Below, in pieces: positions 33,263-41,833 of a stretch of 64,000 bases of DNA. The DNA is taken from contig CBFGTM010000009.1 in NCBI GenBank assembly GCA_965652025.1, positions 1-64,000 of the forward strand, given 5' to 3'. Origin of the DNA: CAVVWJ01 sp965652025. Its GTDB lineage: Bacteria; Gemmatimonadota; Gemmatimonadetes; Gemmatimonadales; GWC2-71-9. The translations under genes were made by a program, and so were the position numbers. Under the pieces are notes generated by a model. That model was not told where the DNA came from, made no database searches, and saw nothing but the letters and a program-made list of their open reading frames with translations. Each line of letters opens with the position of its first letter. Position 1 is the first letter of the stretch.

Positions 33263-35988
33263 GTATAATCCCGAGCAGCGGCCAGGTAGAGCGGAAACAA
33301 CTCGCTGCGACCTTCGATGTAGCCGTTGCCATCCAGGTCGGCCGACGGCCGATAGCGGGGAGATTCGTAAGGAATTTCTTCGGGATGTGCCTGATAGGCC
33401 TCTTCCGCCAATGCATTGAGGGTGGCGTCGTCAGGTCCCGGCAAGCCGGAGTCGCGGCGCACGGCCACGACGTTCTGCCGATTGAACACATTGCGCATAT
33501 CGAGATAAACCCCGCCGCGCACCCCGCCCAGCTGCAACGGCCGGCGAACCAGCAGATCGAGCGTATAGGTGGTCGGTAGCCGGCTGGAATTCGGCAAGCC
33601 GATCAACGAGTCTCCCGAGATATCGGTCCGCGAGTAGGGCAACCCGGTAACCGCTCGGCCGATAGCCGCGGCTTCCAACCCGCCCAGGACCCGAGCGCCG
33701 AACATTCGCGGACCCGCATGGTCCGCAATCCGACTCCGCAGGATAACTGTCAGCATGTGACGGCGGTCGTAATCCAGGGGGAACTCGGCCCGAGCGGGGC
33801 GAATGGTGTCTCCGGTCGACGGATCGATGGAGATGACTCGGTTGAGCAGAAACGCGTCCGTGGCTGTGGCGGTGGCGCGCTGCAAGGTATAGAGGACTCG
33901 GGCTCCGAAACCCCCTTGAAAATCACGCTCGAACTGTACCTCCAGTCCTTTGACAGTCCCTGCATCCGCATTCCCGAAGATGGTAGAGTCCGGGTCCAGC
34001 CCTAGAGGCACGGACGCGACTAGGCCATCGAGTCGCTTGACATACGCGCCGAGCCGCAGCGAGGTGACGGGAGTGGGACGCAGCCGCAGGTTGAACTCGT
34101 ACTGGACCGCGTCCTCGTATCCGATGTTGGGATTGCCCCGGCGAAACCGGCCGGTGCGGGTGGTGTCGTCGAAGGCCGCATCAACCAGGAACTGATAGTC
34201 GGGAGCCTGCGCGAACCGGCCGTAACTGGCCACGAAAGTGGCACCCTTCAGGACGGTAGACACCGCGAACCTGGGGCTGACCTTTCGCTGCGACCCTCGC
34301 GATTCCGCGGCCAGCTCGCTGCCCGCGCTGAACTGGTCGTAGCGAAGGCCCGCGGTAAAAGCCAGGTCGGTCACCCGCACCTGCGCTTCCAGGTAACCGG
34401 CGGCGCTGCTGGGTGAAAAGTTGGAGATCGCGGTCGGAGGAACGCTGTCGCCCGAACCGACCGGCAGGTAGCCGAGTGCCCGCTGATAGGTGTGCACCTG
34501 CTGCTCCACCAGCTCGCCCCCGAAGAAGAGGTCCACCCGCTCGCCGACTCCATAGGTGGCGTCCAACTGCCCCCGAGTCTCCCCGAAGTCGCTCCACCCC
34601 AGGGTGCCCCGGGAGCCGTTACCCAGGAAGAATGCGGGCACTCCATAGGGAGTGGCCGAGCTCAGCAGCGGTGTCTGCAGCCCGGCAATCGGATCGAGGC
34701 TTGGGTCCTGCGCTCGAGCTGCATCTTCCCCAGTGAAATGGAAGCGCTTACCGGTCAGGCCACCGAATGCAAAGTCCACCTCGCCGTCCAGCGTGCCACG
34801 CACGAACTCGCGGGTGAACCGGGCGATCCGGGCATCCAAAATCAGGGGCTTATGGGTTCCCGGCCCGCTGGCGTATTGCACGTGGCCAGTGAGGAGATCC
34901 CCGCCCAGCCGCTGACCCGGGGCGAAGCTCAGATCGTACTTGTAGGCAGGATCGTACAGCAGGCTTTGCTCTTCGGAATGCAGACCGAGGAAGCGGAGTG
35001 TCACCCGGTCGGTGAGAGCGTATGTGATCTTCCCCAATCCGCTCCACTGCTCCCCGCTGTTGTGCGGCAGCATGGTGGGGGATTCGCTTCGCGGGTCCCG
35101 CGGGTCAGCCGGTGCCGGCGCATTGACCGGATCGGCATCAATCCTACCGGTCAGGTCCAACGCACCGACTAAGCCGAGCCGGCGGGTCACCGGCCCGCCG
35201 GCCTGGGCAATGATCCGGTCGAGTCCCAGGTCCCAGCTTCCGCCGAACGGCCGGTCGGTCTCGTAGCCGAGCCGGCCCTCCCACTCATTACCGGGCTCTT
35301 TGGTCACCACGTTGACCAGGCCTGAAATCGCCTGCCCGTAACGCGCCGAGAAACCATTGGTGATGAGGGAAGCCTCGCTCAGCACATCCGGCGGGACCCT
35401 AAGTCCGAGTCCGCCGTTGGCCGCATCGAGCTGGTTCTTCATTCCGAGGCCATCGAGGATGAATGCCTCTTCGCCCAGCCGGCCTCCCCGGTAACTCTGG
35501 CCCACCGTTCCTGCGGAGAGCGCGACCGCCTCCTCCAGCGAGCTGACCGGCAGCTCCCGCAGGTCGGCGCTACTGATCTTCTGCTCGGAAGCCGTGGCCA
35601 GGGGGTCCAGCACTGGATCCACCGGCGCGGTTACCACCAGTGGTGCCAGCTCCAGCGGATTGGTCTCCAACGGAAAGTCCAGCGTCACGGTGGCGCCCGC
35701 GCGCACGAACACGCTGTCCTGCACCACGCTGCGATATCCGATCAGGCGGGCGCTCACCCGGTGCCAGCCGCTCCGAATGCCCCGCGCGCGATACACGCCA
35801 CCAGTATCGGACAGGGTGCGCACCCGCTCGTCCACCAGAATCTGGGCTTGGTCGAGGCCTCGTTTGGTGCCGGCGTCATATACTCGTCCTGCCACCGATC
35901 CCTCAGCCTGGGCCCGAAGCAGGTTGGGGAGCGCGAGTCCGGCGAGCAACGCCATCAGGCATCCAGCGGCATGCCGGGCCGCGTTCAT
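33199..35988 (-). CDS. TonB-dependent outer-membrane receptor with regulatory-like N-terminal domain
   Basis: 929 residues. A signal peptide ends at about LRAQ. A carboxypeptidase-regulatory-like domain (about 30-115: GSVAGRVYDAGTKRGLDQA) is followed by the plug (about 125-245: ISSADLRELPVSSLEEAVA, EAFILDGLGMKNQLDAANGG) and a 22-strand barrel. It ends RLGVEFLF, with the terminal Phe recognised by outer-membrane assembly. It imports an unknown ligand, such as a glycan or siderophore, using TonB energy. It shares an operon with the downstream-coupled beta-propeller gene (ATGA overlap at 35985-35988). No TonB box can be fixed. Confidence 0.93.
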   Translation of the reverse strand: MNAARHAAGCLMALLAGLALPNLLRAQAEGSVAGRVYDAGTKRGLDQAQILVDERVRTLSDTGGVYRARGIRSGWHRVSARLIGYRSVVQDSVFVRAGATVTLDFPLETNPLELAPLVVTAPVDPVLDPLATASEQKISSADLRELPVSSLEEAVALSAGTVGQSYRGGRLGEEAFILDGLGMKNQLDAANGGLGLRVPPDVLSEASLITNGFSARYGQAISGLVNVVTKEPGNEWEGRLGYETDRPFGGSWDLGLDRIIAQAGGPVTRRLGLVGALDLTGRIDADPVNAPAPADPRDPRSESPTMLPHNSGEQWSGLGKITYALTDRVTLRFLGLHSEEQSLLYDPAYKYDLSFAPGQRLGGDLLTGHVQYASGPGTHKPLILDARIARFTREFVRGTLDGEVDFAFGGLTGKRFHFTGEDAARAQDPSLDPIAGLQTPLLSSATPYGVPAFFLGNGSRGTLGWSDFGETRGQLDATYGVGERVDLFFGGELVEQQVHTYQRALGYLPVGSGDSVPPTAISNFSPSSAAGYLEAQVRVTDLAFTAGLRYDQFSAGSELAAESRGSQRKVSPRFAVSTVLKGATFVASYGRFAQAPDYQFLVDAAFDDTTRTGRFRRGNPNIGYEDAVQYEFNLRLRPTPVTSLRLGAYVKRLDGLVASVPLGLDPDSTIFGNADAGTVKGLEVQFERDFQGGFGARVLYTLQRATATATDAFLLNRVISIDPSTGDTIRPARAEFPLDYDRRHMLTVILRSRIADHAGPRMFGARVLGGLEAAAIGRAVTGLPYSRTDISGDSLIGLPNSSRLPTTYTLDLLVRRPLQLGGVRGGVYLDMRNVFNRQNVVAVRRDSGLPGPDDATLNALAEEAYQAHPEEIPYESPRYRPSADLDGNGYIEGRSELFPLYLAAARDYTQPLFAYGPPRLVRLGVEFLF

Positions 35989-37139
35989 GGTTGACCAAAC
36001 AGAAAGAGGTCTCCGACCCGGCTGACGGTCGTGTCCAGGATTCCCTCTACGGGCCCCGGCGAGACGATGAGGGGATAGGCTTCGGCCACCACTGCAGTCC
36101 CGGAGGGAGACAGGCGAGGTCGCCGAAACAGGCTCGGCTGCGGCGGGGAGTCGAGAATCACATCAGAGCCGTTGACCAGATCGAGGACGTGTATCAGACC
36201 GCCACTATCCCACTGGGTTGGGCCTAGGGTAGGGTCGTCCGCGAAATGGACCCGCCCCCCGACGACAGCGGTCAGCTGAGTTGCGATCACGTGGACGTCT
36301 CGGGCGACACCGGCCGGCCCGAAGTCGTGCACCAGCGACACGGCGCCGGTGGAGAGCAGCTGTCGGTAGACCCGGGTATCGCCCGCAAGCGTGTAGTACA
36401 CCTCATCGGGGTTACTCCCTGGCGATACGCCGGAGGCATTGTCCGACCCGGGAATCACCTGCCTGGTGGCCGTACCATTGGCGAGGCTTACCCAGACCGC
36501 ATCCAGGCCCGAGCGTAGGGTATCGAGCTCACAAAATGCGCAGGGTGCGATAAGGTTGACGGCCTCCCCCAGATACACCAACCGGTCCGGCCCCAGCCAG
36601 TTGAGCTGGGAGAGTCCTCCATGAGTGCGCCGGCCTGGAATGGTGTAGGGGATGGAGAACAGCTCAGTGCGGGTGGCCGGGTCGTCCACCCGACTCATCG
36701 CCAGGGCCTGCTGGTTGGGCGTGATTGCACCGGGCGGTGAAGTGGCGGCCACGAAGGCTAGATGCCCATCGCCAAAGGGCGCGGCCGACTCCAGTGCTTC
36801 GGTGAGCTGTGGGCCAGTGGGGGAGAGATCACAGGTCAGGGCCCGCTGCCGGCCCCCACCCGGAGGCAGCTCGCCCAGACAGATATCATGGTCGGGCCGT
36901 CCCGCCAGCTGGGTGGAGTAGAGCATGCCGGAGCCGTCCGGGAGCCAGGCGACTCGCCGGTCAGGGCCTCGGTTCAGTGTCAGTTGGATTGGAGGAGCGG
37001 AATTGAAGGGCTGGTCGCTGTCGAAGCTCTGGCTGCCGAACGGCTCGCTGTGTTCGCAACCGAGAAGCCACGCGAGTCCGAGCAGCGCGGCAAACCGGCG
37101 GGCACAGCAGGACGTCAGGCGGACTCCAGCAGGTGTCAT
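35985..37139 (-). CDS. Beta-propeller-like lipoprotein
   Basis: 384 residues. A lipobox LLGCEHSEPF follows the N-terminal hydrophobic segment. The rest is a series of blade-like segments (RRVAWLPDGSGMLYST, GLSQLNWLGPDRLVYLGE, PDEVYYTLAGDTRVYRQ and PSLFRRPRLSPSGTAVV) of the PD40/WD40 kind. It is probably an outer-membrane lipoprotein that binds a ligand or partners with the TonB receptor encoded next, whose start it overlaps. Pairs of a TonB receptor and a surface lipoprotein commonly capture polymers, but the specific substrate is unknown. Confidence 0.78.
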   Translation of the reverse strand: MTPAGVRLTSCCARRFAALLGLAWLLGCEHSEPFGSQSFDSDQPFNSAPPIQLTLNRGPDRRVAWLPDGSGMLYSTQLAGRPDHDICLGELPPGGGRQRALTCDLSPTGPQLTEALESAAPFGDGHLAFVAATSPPGAITPNQQALAMSRVDDPATRTELFSIPYTIPGRRTHGGLSQLNWLGPDRLVYLGEAVNLIAPCAFCELDTLRSGLDAVWVSLANGTATRQVIPGSDNASGVSPGSNPDEVYYTLAGDTRVYRQLLSTGAVSLVHDFGPAGVARDVHVIATQLTAVVGGRVHFADDPTLGPTQWDSGGLIHVLDLVNGSDVILDSPPQPSLFRRPRLSPSGTAVVAEAYPLIVSPGPVEGILDTTVSRVGDLFLFGQP

Positions 37140-37306
37140 TGGTGTTACAATCGTGAAAGATCGCCATGGGGACGCTCAGATCGTACCCCGTCGCACAATC
37201 GGTAACCGAAAGCGGCTCCAGACAATAGCAGCCCGGGGACCGCAGGCCCAGGGGTCGGCCGCCTGGCCGCCTTGCGTCGGCTGTTCGGACGGGAGATGAT
37301 GGTGTC

Positions 37307-38407
37307 GTGATTACTGAGACTCCGGTCCCCCTGGTGGACCTCGAACGGCTGGAGCGCAACCTGGACCGCATGGCAGCGTACGCCGGCGGTCACCGGCTTA
37401 CCCTCCGTCCCCATACCAAGACCCATAAATCACCTAAAATCGCCGCTGAACAGCTTCGTCGCGGCGCGGCCGGGCTCACCTGCGCCACGCTGCTCGAGGC
37501 CGAAGTCATGGCGGAGGTGTCGGACAATCTCTTGCTGGCCTATCCACCAGTAGGAGAAGCCAAGCTTCAGCGATTGCTGGCTCTCCCCGAGAGCGCGGAT
37601 GTGACCGTGGCCCTGGATTCCTTCGAGGTCGCAGAGCGCCTGGCCGACGCCGCAGCCCGCCGGGATCGCCGGATCGGCGTGCTGATCGAGCTCGATCTCG
37701 GGATGCACCGAGTCGGGCTTCCGGCGCTGGGTGATGCGGTGGCGCTCGCCGCGCGGGTGAAACAGCGCTCTCCGCTGGAGTACCGCGGTGTTGCCTTCTA
37801 CCCCGGTCACATTCGGCAGCGGGTCAGCCGCCAGGAGGAGGCGCTCGACCAACTCCGGGCCGATCTCCGAGTGGCGGTTCAGGCATTCGAGAGAGCCGGG
37901 CTGCGCCCGGAAGTGGTGAGCGGGGGCTCGACCCCGACCGCTTGGCGAGCCCATGAGATCGGCGATCTCACCGAGATCCGTCCCGGTACCTACGTCTATA
38001 ATGATCGCATCACCGCCCAGCTCGGCGCCTGTACCTGGGATGATTGCGCGCTCACCATTCTCACAACCGTGGTCAGCACCTCGGTTCCTGGTCAGGCGGT
38101 AATCGATGCCGGGAGCAAGGCGCTGGGGAGGGAGCCATCGGAAGGAGAGGGGGAGGGTTATGGTGCCCTGCTCGAGCACCCGGAGGTGCTGGTGCGAAGG
38201 CTATCGGAGGAGCACGGTATCCTCGATCTGAGCTCCTCGGACTGGAAGCCGGTCGTCGGCGAGAGGGTGAGGGTCATACCTAATCACGTCTGCGTGGCGG
38301 TCCACCTGCATGAGACGGTTTACGGAATGCGAGGAGCGGAAGTGGAAACCAGTTGGCCCGTGACCGCCCGAGGGCGGCAGCCTCTCAGAACCTCGATCGA
38401 GGTCTGA
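37307..38407 (+). CDS. D-threonine aldolase/D-serine dehydratase-like PLP enzyme
   Basis: 366 residues of the alanine-racemase N-terminal plus DSD1-like C-terminal type. The PLP lysine is in LRPHTKTHKSP (K of RPHxKTHK). The metal site is in VIPNHVCVAVHLHE (H and C ligands). The family retro-aldol cleaves or dehydrates D-beta-hydroxy amino acids such as D-threonine or D-serine. The start is a GTG at 37307; no good ribosome site is visible. It is divergent from the beta-propeller gene and 3 nt from the DUF3052 gene. Confidence 0.9.
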   Translation: MITETPVPLVDLERLERNLDRMAAYAGGHRLTLRPHTKTHKSPKIAAEQLRRGAAGLTCATLLEAEVMAEVSDNLLLAYPPVGEAKLQRLLALPESADVTVALDSFEVAERLADAAARRDRRIGVLIELDLGMHRVGLPALGDAVALAARVKQRSPLEYRGVAFYPGHIRQRVSRQEEALDQLRADLRVAVQAFERAGLRPEVVSGGSTPTAWRAHEIGDLTEIRPGTYVYNDRITAQLGACTWDDCALTILTTVVSTSVPGQAVIDAGSKALGREPSEGEGEGYGALLEHPEVLVRRLSEEHGILDLSSSDWKPVVGERVRVIPNHVCVAVHLHETVYGMRGAEVETSWPVTARGRQPLRTSIEV

Positions 38408-38410
38408 GGC

Positions 38411-38827
38411 GTGGCCGGCTACTCAACGCGCTCGCTGCCCGAGAAGCTGGGGATCCGGCCAGGCACCCGGATCGTTGCCCTGAGGGCGCCGCAGACCTAC
38501 GCTGCGATCCTCGGCCAACTGCCCGAAGGTACCACGGTTCAAGGAAGGCTCCCCTCCAGAACCGAGTTTCTGCATTGCTTCGCCCGGCGGCGCGTCGAGC
38601 TCGCCCAGGGCTTTCCTCGCTGGGCCAAGTCGCTGACCGACAATGGCACGCTCTGGGTCTCCTGGCCCAAGCGGACTGCTGGGCTCGAGACCGATCTGAG
38701 CGAGAACATGGTCCGCGAAATCGGCCTGACCCAAGGTCTGGTGGACGTCAAGGTTTGCGCCATCGATGATGTGTGGTCAGGCCTCAAGTTCGTGCGCCGG
38801 GTGGCGAATCGAGGAGGCCGCGCCTGA
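38411..38827 (+). CDS. DUF3052-family protein
   Basis: 138 residues. It starts with a GTG at 38411 and has the family pattern STRSLPEKLGIRPGTRIVAL, WVSWPKRTAGLETDLSENMV and DVKVCAIDDVWSGLKFVRR. The family is found beside enzymes of many pathways; the function is unknown. A few members are annotated as RNA- or nucleotide-binding, which cannot be shown here. It follows the PLP enzyme gene after 3 nt and its stop overlaps the CTG start of the MBL-rhodanese gene. Confidence 0.85.
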   Translation: MAGYSTRSLPEKLGIRPGTRIVALRAPQTYAAILGQLPEGTTVQGRLPSRTEFLHCFARRRVELAQGFPRWAKSLTDNGTLWVSWPKRTAGLETDLSENMVREIGLTQGLVDVKVCAIDDVWSGLKFVRRVANRGGRA

Positions 38828-40248
38828 TCTTCCGCCGGCTCTTCGAGCCCAAGCTCGCCCAGGCGAGTTACCTGATCGGATGTCCGGCCACTCGGCAGGC
38901 GGTGGTGGTTGATCCCAATCGGGACATCGAACGGTATTTCCAGGCGGCGCAGGACGAAGGCCTCCGGATTACCGACGTGACCGAGACCCACATTCACGCC
39001 GACTTCGTTTCCGGTGCCCGCGAGCTGGCCCAGAGGAGCAGTGCCCGGCTGCACCTGTCCCGCGCCGGGGACCCAGAGTGGGGTTACCGCTATCCCAGCG
39101 ATGCCAGTGTGTGCTGGCTGGCGGACGGATCAGCGATCGAGCTGGGGAGGATCGAGCTTCGCGTGCTGCATGTGCCGGGACACACACCGGAACACCTGAC
39201 TTTTTTGGTCAGCGACCGGGAGAAGGGCGGGGAGCCGATGGGCGCGCTCACCGGCGATTTCGTCTTCGTTGGCGATGTGGGCCGCCCCGATCTGTTGGAA
39301 CGAGCGGTGCGAGCCAAGGGCACCATGGAACGGGCCGCACGCCAGCTTTTTCAGTCACTCCAGAAGTTCCGATCCCTCCAGGATTACCTCCAGCTCTGGC
39401 CCGGCCACGGCGCCGGGTCTGCCTGTGGAAAGAGTCTGAGTGCCGTCCCTCAATCCACGCTGGGGTTTGAGAAGCGGTTTAACTGGGCATTCGGGGTTGC
39501 CGATGAAACCGAGTTCGTGCGGGCGGTACTGGCGGGACAGCCCGAGCCGCCGCCGTACTTTGCTCGAATGAAGCAGATCAATCAGGCCGGCCCGAGCCTC
39601 CTGGGCAACCGAAATCCGCCGCCTCGATCGTCGCTGGAAACACTCGCGGCGCTGCTGGCAGACGGTGGAGTGGTGGTCGATACCCGAGAACCCGATGACT
39701 TCGGCCGAGCCTCGATCCCAGGCACCATCAACATCCCGGCCAATCGCAGCTTCACTAACTGGGCCGGCTCGCTGCTCCCCTACGACCAGGACCTGTACCT
39801 CCTGGGGAATGATCGCACCGGCATGATAGACCGGCTGACTCAGGACCTCGCCGGGATCGGACTGGAGCGGGTCGCCGGCTACTTCCCAGCCGGCATCATC
39901 GGTGAGTGGCGCAATTCCGGCCGAAACCTGCAGCGGATTCCGGTGGTGACGGTGGACGAGCTCGCCCACGGCTTTCGTCAGAACGGAAGTCTCGTGATCG
40001 ACGTGCGCCGGGAAGGCGAGTGGACGGTTGGACACGTCCCCGGCTCGCTCAATCTTCCCCTCGGCCAATTGGAGCAACGACTCGAGCAGATACCTCGAGA
40101 CAGTCCATTGGTGGTGCACTGCCAGACTGGTCCCCGCGCGGCTATTGGCGCCAGCTTGCTGCTGGCCCGAGGATTCTCCGACGTGCGACTCTTTCCCGGT
40201 GGATTTGCCGAATGGCGCGCCGCGGGACACGTTGTCGAAGTGCAGTGA
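38824..40248 (+). CDS. MBL-fold hydrolase fused to two rhodanese domains
   Basis: 474 residues. The persulfide-dioxygenase-like MBL domain (about 1-230) has ETHIHADFVSGARELA in place of the usual HxHxDH (Phe replaces the last His), plus HVPGHTPEHL and LTGDFVFVGDVGRPD. A first rhodanese domain (about 280-355) lacks a catalytic Cys. The second (about 370-470) has VVHCQTGPRAAIGAS, so it is active. It probably transfers sulfur or oxidises persulfides. The most consistent start is a CTG at 38824: AGGAGG lies 7 nt upstream and the family begins at this point (LIFRRLFEP). A GTG at 38773 is an alternative. Start and upstream stop overlap as CTGA. Confidence 0.88.
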   Translation: MIFRRLFEPKLAQASYLIGCPATRQAVVVDPNRDIERYFQAAQDEGLRITDVTETHIHADFVSGARELAQRSSARLHLSRAGDPEWGYRYPSDASVCWLADGSAIELGRIELRVLHVPGHTPEHLTFLVSDREKGGEPMGALTGDFVFVGDVGRPDLLERAVRAKGTMERAARQLFQSLQKFRSLQDYLQLWPGHGAGSACGKSLSAVPQSTLGFEKRFNWAFGVADETEFVRAVLAGQPEPPPYFARMKQINQAGPSLLGNRNPPPRSSLETLAALLADGGVVVDTREPDDFGRASIPGTINIPANRSFTNWAGSLLPYDQDLYLLGNDRTGMIDRLTQDLAGIGLERVAGYFPAGIIGEWRNSGRNLQRIPVVTVDELAHGFRQNGSLVIDVRREGEWTVGHVPGSLNLPLGQLEQRLEQIPRDSPLVVHCQTGPRAAIGASLLLARGFSDVRLFPGGFAEWRAAGHVVEVQ

Positions 40249-40278
40249 GTAACCACCCAACCTCAGCGGGGATCTCTC

Positions 40279-40725
40279 ATGTTCAAGGAGTTCAAGGCAT
40301 TTGCGCTCCGGGGCAACGTGCTCGACCTGGCTGTCGGCATCATTATCGGCGCAGCGTTCGGCACCGTCGTCAAGTCGCTGGTCGATGATGTCATCATGCC
40401 GCCGATCGGCCTGGCGCTGGGCAAGGTCGATTTCGCCAATCTCTTTCTTCTGCTGAGTCCGGGGCCCAAGGCCCCGCCGCCGTATGCCACGCTGGCCGAC
40501 GCCAATGCGGCTGGTGCGGTCACCATCGATTACGGGCAGTTCATCAACAATGTGATCACCTTCGTCATCGTGGCCTTTGCTGTATTCCTGATCGTGCGCG
40601 CCGCCAACCGGCTCCAGCCGCAGGAGGCCGCGGCGGCCCCGGCCACCAAGGACTGCCCTTACTGCCGCATGGCCATTCCGGTCGCTGCGACGCGCTGCCC
40701 GTATTGCACCACTGAGCTGCGGTAA
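40279..40725 (+). CDS. mscL: MscL mechanosensitive channel with zinc-ribbon tail
   Basis: 148 residues. The first helix MFKEFKAFALRGNVLDLAVG and the gate IIIGAAFGTVVKSLVDD match MscL, with the second helix YGQFINNVITFVIVAFAVF. It opens under membrane tension to release solutes. The C-terminus carries two CxxC pairs (DCPYCRMAI and RCPYCTTEL) that form a zinc ribbon. The normal MscL ends in a charged helical bundle, so the tail is unusual but known in some phyla. It is 30 nt after the MBL-rhodanese gene, and an operator-like palindrome follows at 40748. Confidence 0.95.
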   Translation: MFKEFKAFALRGNVLDLAVGIIIGAAFGTVVKSLVDDVIMPPIGLALGKVDFANLFLLLSPGPKAPPPYATLADANAAGAVTIDYGQFINNVITFVIVAFAVFLIVRAANRLQPQEAAAAPATKDCPYCRMAIPVAATRCPYCTTELR

Positions 40726-40747
40726 AGGCGAGCCGGGGGGAAATCCA

Positions 40748-40762
40748 CTTTGTACTACAAAG
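40748..40762. promoter_or_regulatory. Perfect palindrome CTTTGTA-C-TACAAAG, putative operator
   Basis: Two 7-bp arms flank one base, just upstream of the membrane-protein/regulator operon (start at 40801). A near-copy, CTTTATGGTACAAAG, lies at 41819-41833. The two sites bracket the winged-helix gene, which suggests autoregulation. No consensus for this regulator family is known to me. Confidence 0.55.
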
Positions 40763-40800
40763 CACTTGATGGCTTGTAGAGAAGGCGCTAGACTCCAGGG

Positions 40801-41412
40801 ATGACCCTGTCTCGTCCTACTCCTGCCGACGCCTCTTCGCCCGCGCTCCACGCCCGGGCGATGGACAATCTCTCCTTTATCCGCTCCACCATGGAGCGGG
40901 CCACGGCCTTCACCGCGGTTCCTGGCTGGGGCGGAGTAGCCATGGGGCTGACGGCGCTCATAGCGACACTGGTGGCCTCCCGCAGCTCGGAGCCGGGAGA
41001 ATGGCTGGCCGTATGGCTGAGCGCGGCGATCCTGGCCCTCGGCATCGGAGGCTGGACCATGGTGCTCAAGGCCCGCCGGGGAGGCACGACGGTCTTTTCC
41101 TATTCCGGCCGGCGTTTCGTACTGAGCTACCTGCCGCCCCTCCTGGTCGGCGCCCTGCTCACCCTGGTGCTGATGCGGGCCGGCCTCTACACCGCCTTGC
41201 CCGGCACCTGGTTGCTGCTCTACGGCACCGGAGTTGTCACCGGTGGTGCGTTCTCGGTCCGGGTCGTCCCTATCATGGGATTCTGCTTCATGGTCCTGGG
41301 CGCCATAGCGCTGCTGGCCCCGGCCAGCTGGAGCGAGTGGCTCCTGGCGCTGGGTTTTGGGGGGCTTCACATCGTCTTCGGGATCATCATCGCACGGAGG
41401 TACGGTGGCTAA
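40801..41412 (+). CDS. Membrane protein of unknown function, four to five helices
   Basis: 203 residues. The N-terminus carries the short motif ALHARAMDNLSFIRSTMERAT, then transmembrane helices at about 45-65, 70-90, 105-130, 135-155 and 165-190. The family is seen next to small winged-helix regulators in several phyla but has no assigned function. The gene starts 38 nt after the palindrome at 40748-40762. The stop overlaps the regulator start at 41405-41412, so translation is coupled. It may be the regulated target or a sensor of the pair. Confidence 0.82.
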   Translation: MTLSRPTPADASSPALHARAMDNLSFIRSTMERATAFTAVPGWGGVAMGLTALIATLVASRSSEPGEWLAVWLSAAILALGIGGWTMVLKARRGGTTVFSYSGRRFVLSYLPPLLVGALLTLVLMRAGLYTALPGTWLLLYGTGVVTGGAFSVRVVPIMGFCFMVLGAIALLAPASWSEWLLALGFGGLHIVFGIIIARRYGG

Positions 41413-41791
41413 ATCGAACCTGGCTTCAGCGCGCACCCCCGGAAGCAAACCCGCCGAGCGACTGCGGGGTGTGCCGGGTGACGGCGCGGGGCATGGTCCC
41501 CTCGAGTTGGATCGGCTGATTCACGAGCGGATGCGGCTCGCCATCGTGAGCGCGCTGGCGGTCAATCCCAGCCTCAGCTTCAACGAGCTCAAGCGACTGC
41601 TGGACACGACCGACGGCAATCTCAGCGTTCACGCCCGGAAATTGGAAGAGGCGCACTACATCGTGTGCACCAAGTCGTTCGCGGGCCGGGTCCCCCGCAC
41701 CGAGTATCGGCTGAGCGCGCTGGGCCGACGGGCGCTGGAGCGCTATCTGGACCACATGGAAGCCCTGATCCACAGCACCCGGGACCGCTGA
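41405..41791 (+). CDS. Winged-helix transcriptional regulator
   Basis: 128 residues. A short, disordered N-terminus is followed by a winged helix at about 35-115: RLIHERMRLAIVSALAVN, LSFNELKRLLDTTDGNLSVH (recognition helix) and RVPRTEYRLSALGRRALERYL. This is the transcriptional regulator fold of the ArsR/MarR-like one-domain family. It starts with a GTG preceded by GGAGG. The palindromes at 40748 and 41819 are likely binding sites, giving autoregulation. Signal ligand unknown. Confidence 0.88.
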   Translation: MAKSNLASARTPGSKPAERLRGVPGDGAGHGPLELDRLIHERMRLAIVSALAVNPSLSFNELKRLLDTTDGNLSVHARKLEEAHYIVCTKSFAGRVPRTEYRLSALGRRALERYLDHMEALIHSTRDR

Positions 41792-41818
41792 CCCCCCGCT
41801 CTTTTTTTTGAGGTTGAA

Positions 41819-41833
41819 CTTTATGGTACAAAG
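41819..41833. promoter_or_regulatory. Near-palindrome CTTTATGGTACAAAG overlapping the uppS start
   Basis: It matches the arms of the site at 40748-40762 with two to three mismatches at the centre and contains the ATG of uppS at 41823-41825. Binding of the upstream regulator here would block transcription or translation of uppS. Confidence 0.4.

Noticed and set aside
39355..41448. A very long minus-strand frame (697 codons)
   Set aside because: It lies opposite strongly supported genes (MBL-rhodanese, MscL, membrane protein), has no recognisable domain, and is a by-product of high GC.
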